9,668 nucleotides of DNA. It comes from Proteobacteria bacterium UBA2383. GTDB taxonomy: Bacteria; Pseudomonadota; Gammaproteobacteria; Competibacterales; Competibacteraceae. The stretch spans positions 1-9,668 of the forward strand of contig DDST01000134.1 of the NCBI GenBank assembly GCA_002343485.1. The letters are read 5' to 3'. Positions 6,919-9,668 of this stretch are shown here, piece after piece. Both the position numbers and the translations under genes were made by a program. The notes under the pieces were generated by a model. That model was given only the letters and a program-made list of their open reading frames with translations, did no database searches and was not told the origin of the DNA. Numbering within the stretch: position 1 is the stretch's first letter; each line of letters begins with the position of its first letter.

Positions 6919-8782
6919 GGCGCGCCTCTGCAGTCACTCCAGTTTGGATATTTCGATAGGCGGCAGGGCGGAAACTCAGCCGCACGCGCAAACCTTGTCC
7001 AGGCTGGGAGCGTAAGTCGAGCACTCCGCCCAAGTGTTCGGTACGCTCGCGCATGATGTTAATACCAAAATGATTGTCTCGTCTGGCATCGATCGGCAGG
7101 CCAACACCATTATCGATGATTTCAACAATAGCTTCGTCGTTATCACGGCAACGCAGTTGAACCTGGATCTGGCTGGCGTGAGCATGTTTGACCGCATTGT
7201 TTAAGGCTTCCCGGATAATTTGCATAACATGAATCTGCTCGTTGGGATTAAGCTCGCAGGTCCAGCCGGTATGATCCAGATTAATGGGTAATCCACTCCG
7301 GTGACTGAAATCCTGGGCCGCTTCGCGCAAACTATCTTCTAGGCGAGGATGCTCCATTTTTAGGCGAAACGTGGCGATCAACTCCCGAAGTTGCCGGTAA
7401 GCATTGTTCAGACCCTCGCGCAGTTCGCGAATGATGTCATGGGCCTCTGGCGTGATTTCGGTATTGTTGACCGAAAGATAAAAGCGGCTGACCTGGATTT
7501 TCAGATAAGACAGCGCTTGCGCCAGCGAATCATGCAATTCGCGAGCGATGGCATTACGTTCCTCCAACAGCGCCAGCCGCCGGTGATGCTCCGTTTGCTC
7601 ATTGGCCCGCAGGGCAGCAGCGATATTGCGCGCGACCACCTCCAGCAGCGGCAATTGCCAGGAGGCAACCGAATCTAGACCGGGATTGCGGACGATTAAC
7701 ACGCCGAACTGCCGTTCCTGATCGCGAATCGGGATGGAAAATGTCTGGTGGCTAGCATCCAGAGTATGCGTGATGCCATCCCCCAGACAAGGCTCACAAC
7801 TTGGGTGGGCGCAACATGGCGGCAGATTCACTGCGCGCGGACAAATCGGGAAGATTCGTGTCGCCTGACGCACAGTAGGATCGATCAGGCAAAGTGTGAC
7901 AGAGTCTCTACCGGTTAACTTTTCAATGTCCGCCAGCAACGCCGGGTAGGTGGCCTCATCCAACGTCGACTCGCCAAGCCGGCGGGCGGTATGGTAGAGC
8001 AGTTCCAACGAGCGGTTACTGATCCGTAATGCCTGGGTTTGTTGTTCAACGCGTGCTTCCAAGTTGGCGTACATTGCCGATAAATCAGCCGCCATCAGGT
8101 TGAAAGCCTGGCCCAGCACGCCCAATTCGTCGTTGCCGACATGAAGGACCCGTACTGATAAATCGCCGCGCCGCGCCTGATGTGCGCGTTCCACAAGATC
8201 GCGCAGCGGTGTGATGATCCCGTTATGCAATTGATACATTGCGGCAAAGATCAGCAGCAAGGTCATGAATAATGCCACACCCTGCACCAGCCGCAGCAAG
8301 AGAATTTTTGCCTCGGTATCCTGCTCCAATAATTTGACAAAAGCATCAAGTTTTGTAACGAAATCGTCCACTTCACGCAAGTAGGCCGTTGGTGAGGCAA
8401 TACCCGACGCTGAGGTCTCCAGAATCGGCCGCAATGTTTCGCGCCAAAGCGACTCGATGACTTTAAGGGTCTGATGACGTGGATGATTGCTCGCCGGAGG
8501 GATGGCGCCTACTTGCCAAAGCCGTACTAGTCTGCGTTCAAATTCACTGATTTCTTGAGTGACTTCCCTGGCTCGATCCGTTTTGGTGCTCAAAGGGTCT
8601 TGCAGGCGGGTCGCAATGCGGTAAGACTGCATACGCAGCGAACCCGCCAGGTTAATCGCGGTCGCGTCACCTTTGCTGGATTCGGCGATGAACACCGAAC
8701 TGGTCATGCTCAACAGCGCCAGTAGCACGATACCGCCCATGGTTAGGCCACTGCGTAAGATAATGGAGTCCTTACTGTTCAT
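6911..8782 (-). CDS. narX: Nitrate/nitrite sensor histidine kinase, NarX type
   Basis: Inner-membrane kinase of 623 residues (E. coli NarX is about 598). Visible parts: transmembrane helix 1 at about 12-32; a periplasmic sensor with the nitrate-binding P-box GSLRMQSYR at 47-55 (R50 the expected ligand-contact Arg); transmembrane helix 2 at about 161-183; HAMP at about 184-237; a coiled linker; and a GAF-like central module (about 266-395) with a cysteine cluster C314, C323, C324, C329 and C332. The HisKA_3 domain follows, with H417 in ARELHDSLAQALS, then the ATPase domain with the N-box REALNNAVKHA near 524-534, DNGVGL at 557-562 and HFGINIMRER at 571-580. GGAGAG (complement of 8791-8796) lies 8 nt before the ATG. 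It should sense periplasmic nitrate or nitrite and phosphorylate the overlapping NarL. The central Cys cluster favours NarX over NarQ. Confidence 0.93.
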   Translation of the reverse strand: MNSKDSIILRSGLTMGGIVLLALLSMTSSVFIAESSKGDATAINLAGSLRMQSYRIATRLQDPLSTKTDRAREVTQEISEFERRLVRLWQVGAIPPASNHPRHQTLKVIESLWRETLRPILETSASGIASPTAYLREVDDFVTKLDAFVKLLEQDTEAKILLLRLVQGVALFMTLLLIFAAMYQLHNGIITPLRDLVERAHQARRGDLSVRVLHVGNDELGVLGQAFNLMAADLSAMYANLEARVEQQTQALRISNRSLELLYHTARRLGESTLDEATYPALLADIEKLTGRDSVTLCLIDPTVRQATRIFPICPRAVNLPPCCAHPSCEPCLGDGITHTLDASHQTFSIPIRDQERQFGVLIVRNPGLDSVASWQLPLLEVVARNIAAALRANEQTEHHRRLALLEERNAIARELHDSLAQALSYLKIQVSRFYLSVNNTEITPEAHDIIRELREGLNNAYRQLRELIATFRLKMEHPRLEDSLREAAQDFSHRSGLPINLDHTGWTCELNPNEQIHVMQIIREALNNAVKHAHASQIQVQLRCRDNDEAIVEIIDNGVGLPIDARRDNHFGINIMRERTEHLGGVLDLRSQPGQGLRVRLSFRPAAYRNIQTGVTAEARHA

Positions 8783-8860
8783 CGATTAGGCTCTCCAGTG
8801 ATCTGTTGCTGATTAAAAGAACGTTGGCTTTCCGTCATAACGGCTTACGCTAAGGCATTG

Positions 8861-8889
8861 CTCATACATCATCACGGGAAAATTTACAA
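8861..8889 (-). promoter_or_regulatory. Candidate sigma-70 promoter for narX-narL-mobB
   Basis: On the minus strand TTGTAA (complement of 8884-8889) and TATGAG (complement of 8861-8866) are separated by 17 bases. Each matches 4 of 6 consensus positions. Transcription would start near 8854, giving a leader of about 70 nt before the narX ATG. The leader contains two small inverted repeats (CCGT/ACGG at 8832-8843 and CTTA/TAAG around 8844-8854) of unknown meaning. The promoter is placed correctly, just after the glgP terminator, but the match is modest. Confidence 0.35.
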
Positions 8890-8904
8890 AAAAATCGAAG
8901 AACC

Positions 8905-8931
8905 AAAAAAAATCCCCCGTGAAGGGGGATT
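8905..8931 (-). terminator. Rho-independent terminator downstream of glgP
   Basis: Read on the minus strand, AATCCCCC, a five-base loop (TTCAC) and GGGGGATT form a perfect 8-bp stem (8911-8918 with 8924-8931). It is followed directly by a run of T (complement of the A tract 8905-8912). It begins about 30 bp after the glgP stop and ends before the candidate narX promoter, so it separates the two minus-strand units. The plus-strand side lacks a T run, so it works in one direction. Confidence 0.9.
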
Positions 8932-8962
8932 ATGAAAATCGAACGGGACTCAATCGCTTGAT

Positions 8963-9668
8963 TTAAGCCAACGGCATTTCCGGCAATGGTTGCAGTTTCC
9001 AGATCTCGTCGTTGTACTCGTGCATGGTGCGATCCGTAGAGAATTTGCCGCTACATGCCGTGTTGAGAATGCTCATCTTCGCCCACTTTTCCTGGTCCTG
9101 ATAGGCTAATGCTGCCTGATGCTGGGCGTCGATGAAGGCGCGAAAATCAGCAATCGTCAGCCACGGATCGTGCGGGCTGGTCAAGGCATGCAGGATCGGA
9201 TCGAAAATACCCTGTTCAAATTGGTTAAAGTGGTTGCTTTCCAGCAGATGCATGACCCGGGCGATGTCGGAATCGCCGTGGATAATCGCGACCGGGTTGT
9301 AGTCCCGCCGCCGTTCTTCAACTTGCTCTGCGGTCAAGCCAAACAGGAAGAAGTTGTCATCGCCGACTTCCTCACGGATTTCGATGTTAGCGCCATCCAG
9401 CGTGCCGATGGTGACGGCGCCATTCATCATGAACTTCATGTTGCCAGTGCCTGAGGCCTCTTTGCCGGCAGTGGAAATTTGCTCGGACAGATCCGTGCCT
9501 GGACAAATAACTTCCATCGCCGTGACCCGATAGTTCGGCAGGAAGGCGATCTTTAGCTTGTCACCGACTTCAACATCATTGTTGATGACTTTAGCGACGT
9601 TGTTGACCAGCTTAATGATCTGTTTGGCCATGTAATAGCCTGGTGCCGCCTTGCCGCCGATCAACACG
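8963..9668 (-). CDS. glgP: Glycogen/starch/maltodextrin phosphorylase, C-terminal part (runs off window)
   Basis: Only the last 235 or so residues of a roughly 800-residue enzyme are present. The reading frame is open at the right edge, and the GTG at 9665-9667 is an internal Val codon, not a start. The enzyme releases glucose-1-phosphate from glycogen using pyridoxal phosphate. The PLP attachment signature EASGTGNMKFMMN is intact, with the Lys of NMKF as the cofactor-binding residue. Flanking family segments include GKAAPGYYMAK, NYRVTAMEV, GTLDGANIEI and, at the end, the WAKMSILNTACSGKFSTDRT block followed by a short tail. The natural stop at 8963-8965 is followed by a strong terminator. It is a separate unit from the nitrate genes, and nothing here suggests a functional link with them. 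Confidence 0.94.
   Translation of the reverse strand, partial: VLIGGKAAPGYYMAKQIIKLVNNVAKVINNDVEVGDKLKIAFLPNYRVTAMEVICPGTDLSEQISTAGKEASGTGNMKFMMNGAVTIGTLDGANIEIREEVGDDNFFLFGLTAEQVEERRRDYNPVAIIHGDSDIARVMHLLESNHFNQFEQGIFDPILHALTSPHDPWLTIADFRAFIDAQHQAALAYQDQEKWAKMSILNTACSGKFSTDRTMHEYNDEIWKLQPLPEMPLA

Noticed and set aside
9665..9667. GTG at the right edge as a start codon for a short 234-residue protein
   Set aside because: The sequence immediately after it is the middle of glycogen phosphorylase (GKAAPGYYMAK), so the codon is an internal Val and the gene continues beyond the window.

Overview
The window is a nitrogen-metabolism locus from a proteobacterium, most likely a gammaproteobacterium. 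The evidence is a NarX/NarL pair close to the enterobacterial type (P-box GSLRMQSYR, regulator motif GADGYLLKDMEPEE), NirB and NirD of proteobacterial form, and moderately GC-rich coding DNA. A glycogen phosphorylase next door would suit a glycogen-storing lineage such as the Competibacter group, but that is only a guess.

Layout. Positions 1-164 are an AT-rich non-coding leader with a plausible sigma-54 promoter (GG-N10-GC at 74-89) and an IHF-like site just upstream. Positions 165-5697 (+) hold a compact operon: nirB (NADH-dependent nitrite reductase large subunit), nirD (Rieske-type small subunit) and nasA (assimilatory nitrate reductase with a C-terminal [2Fe-2S] BFD-like domain). Positions 5725-8782 (-) hold a convergent second operon transcribed in the order narX (nitrate/nitrite sensor kinase), narL (response regulator), mobB (molybdenum cofactor GTPase). 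narX and narL overlap by 8 bp, and mobB follows after 24 bp. Positions 8783-8962 are intergenic, with a candidate narX promoter and a clear intrinsic terminator for the gene to the right. Positions 8963-9668 (-) are the C-terminal third of glycogen phosphorylase, cut by the window edge.

How it works together. NasA reduces nitrate to nitrite and needs a molybdopterin guanine dinucleotide cofactor, whose formation MobB assists. NirBD reduces nitrite to ammonium with NADH. NarXL senses nitrate or nitrite and could control either operon. The locus therefore combines the enzymes of nitrate-to-ammonium reduction, a cofactor maturation helper and a nitrate-sensing switch. No nitrate transporter, mobA or siroheme synthase is visible here.

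I see no wholly new system. The most unusual points are a dispersed-repeat-like palindrome translated inside the NasA N-terminus, the narX-narL-mobB arrangement facing an assimilatory operon, an apparent sigma-54 promoter, and an Arg in place of the usual Pro in the NarL phosphorylation loop.
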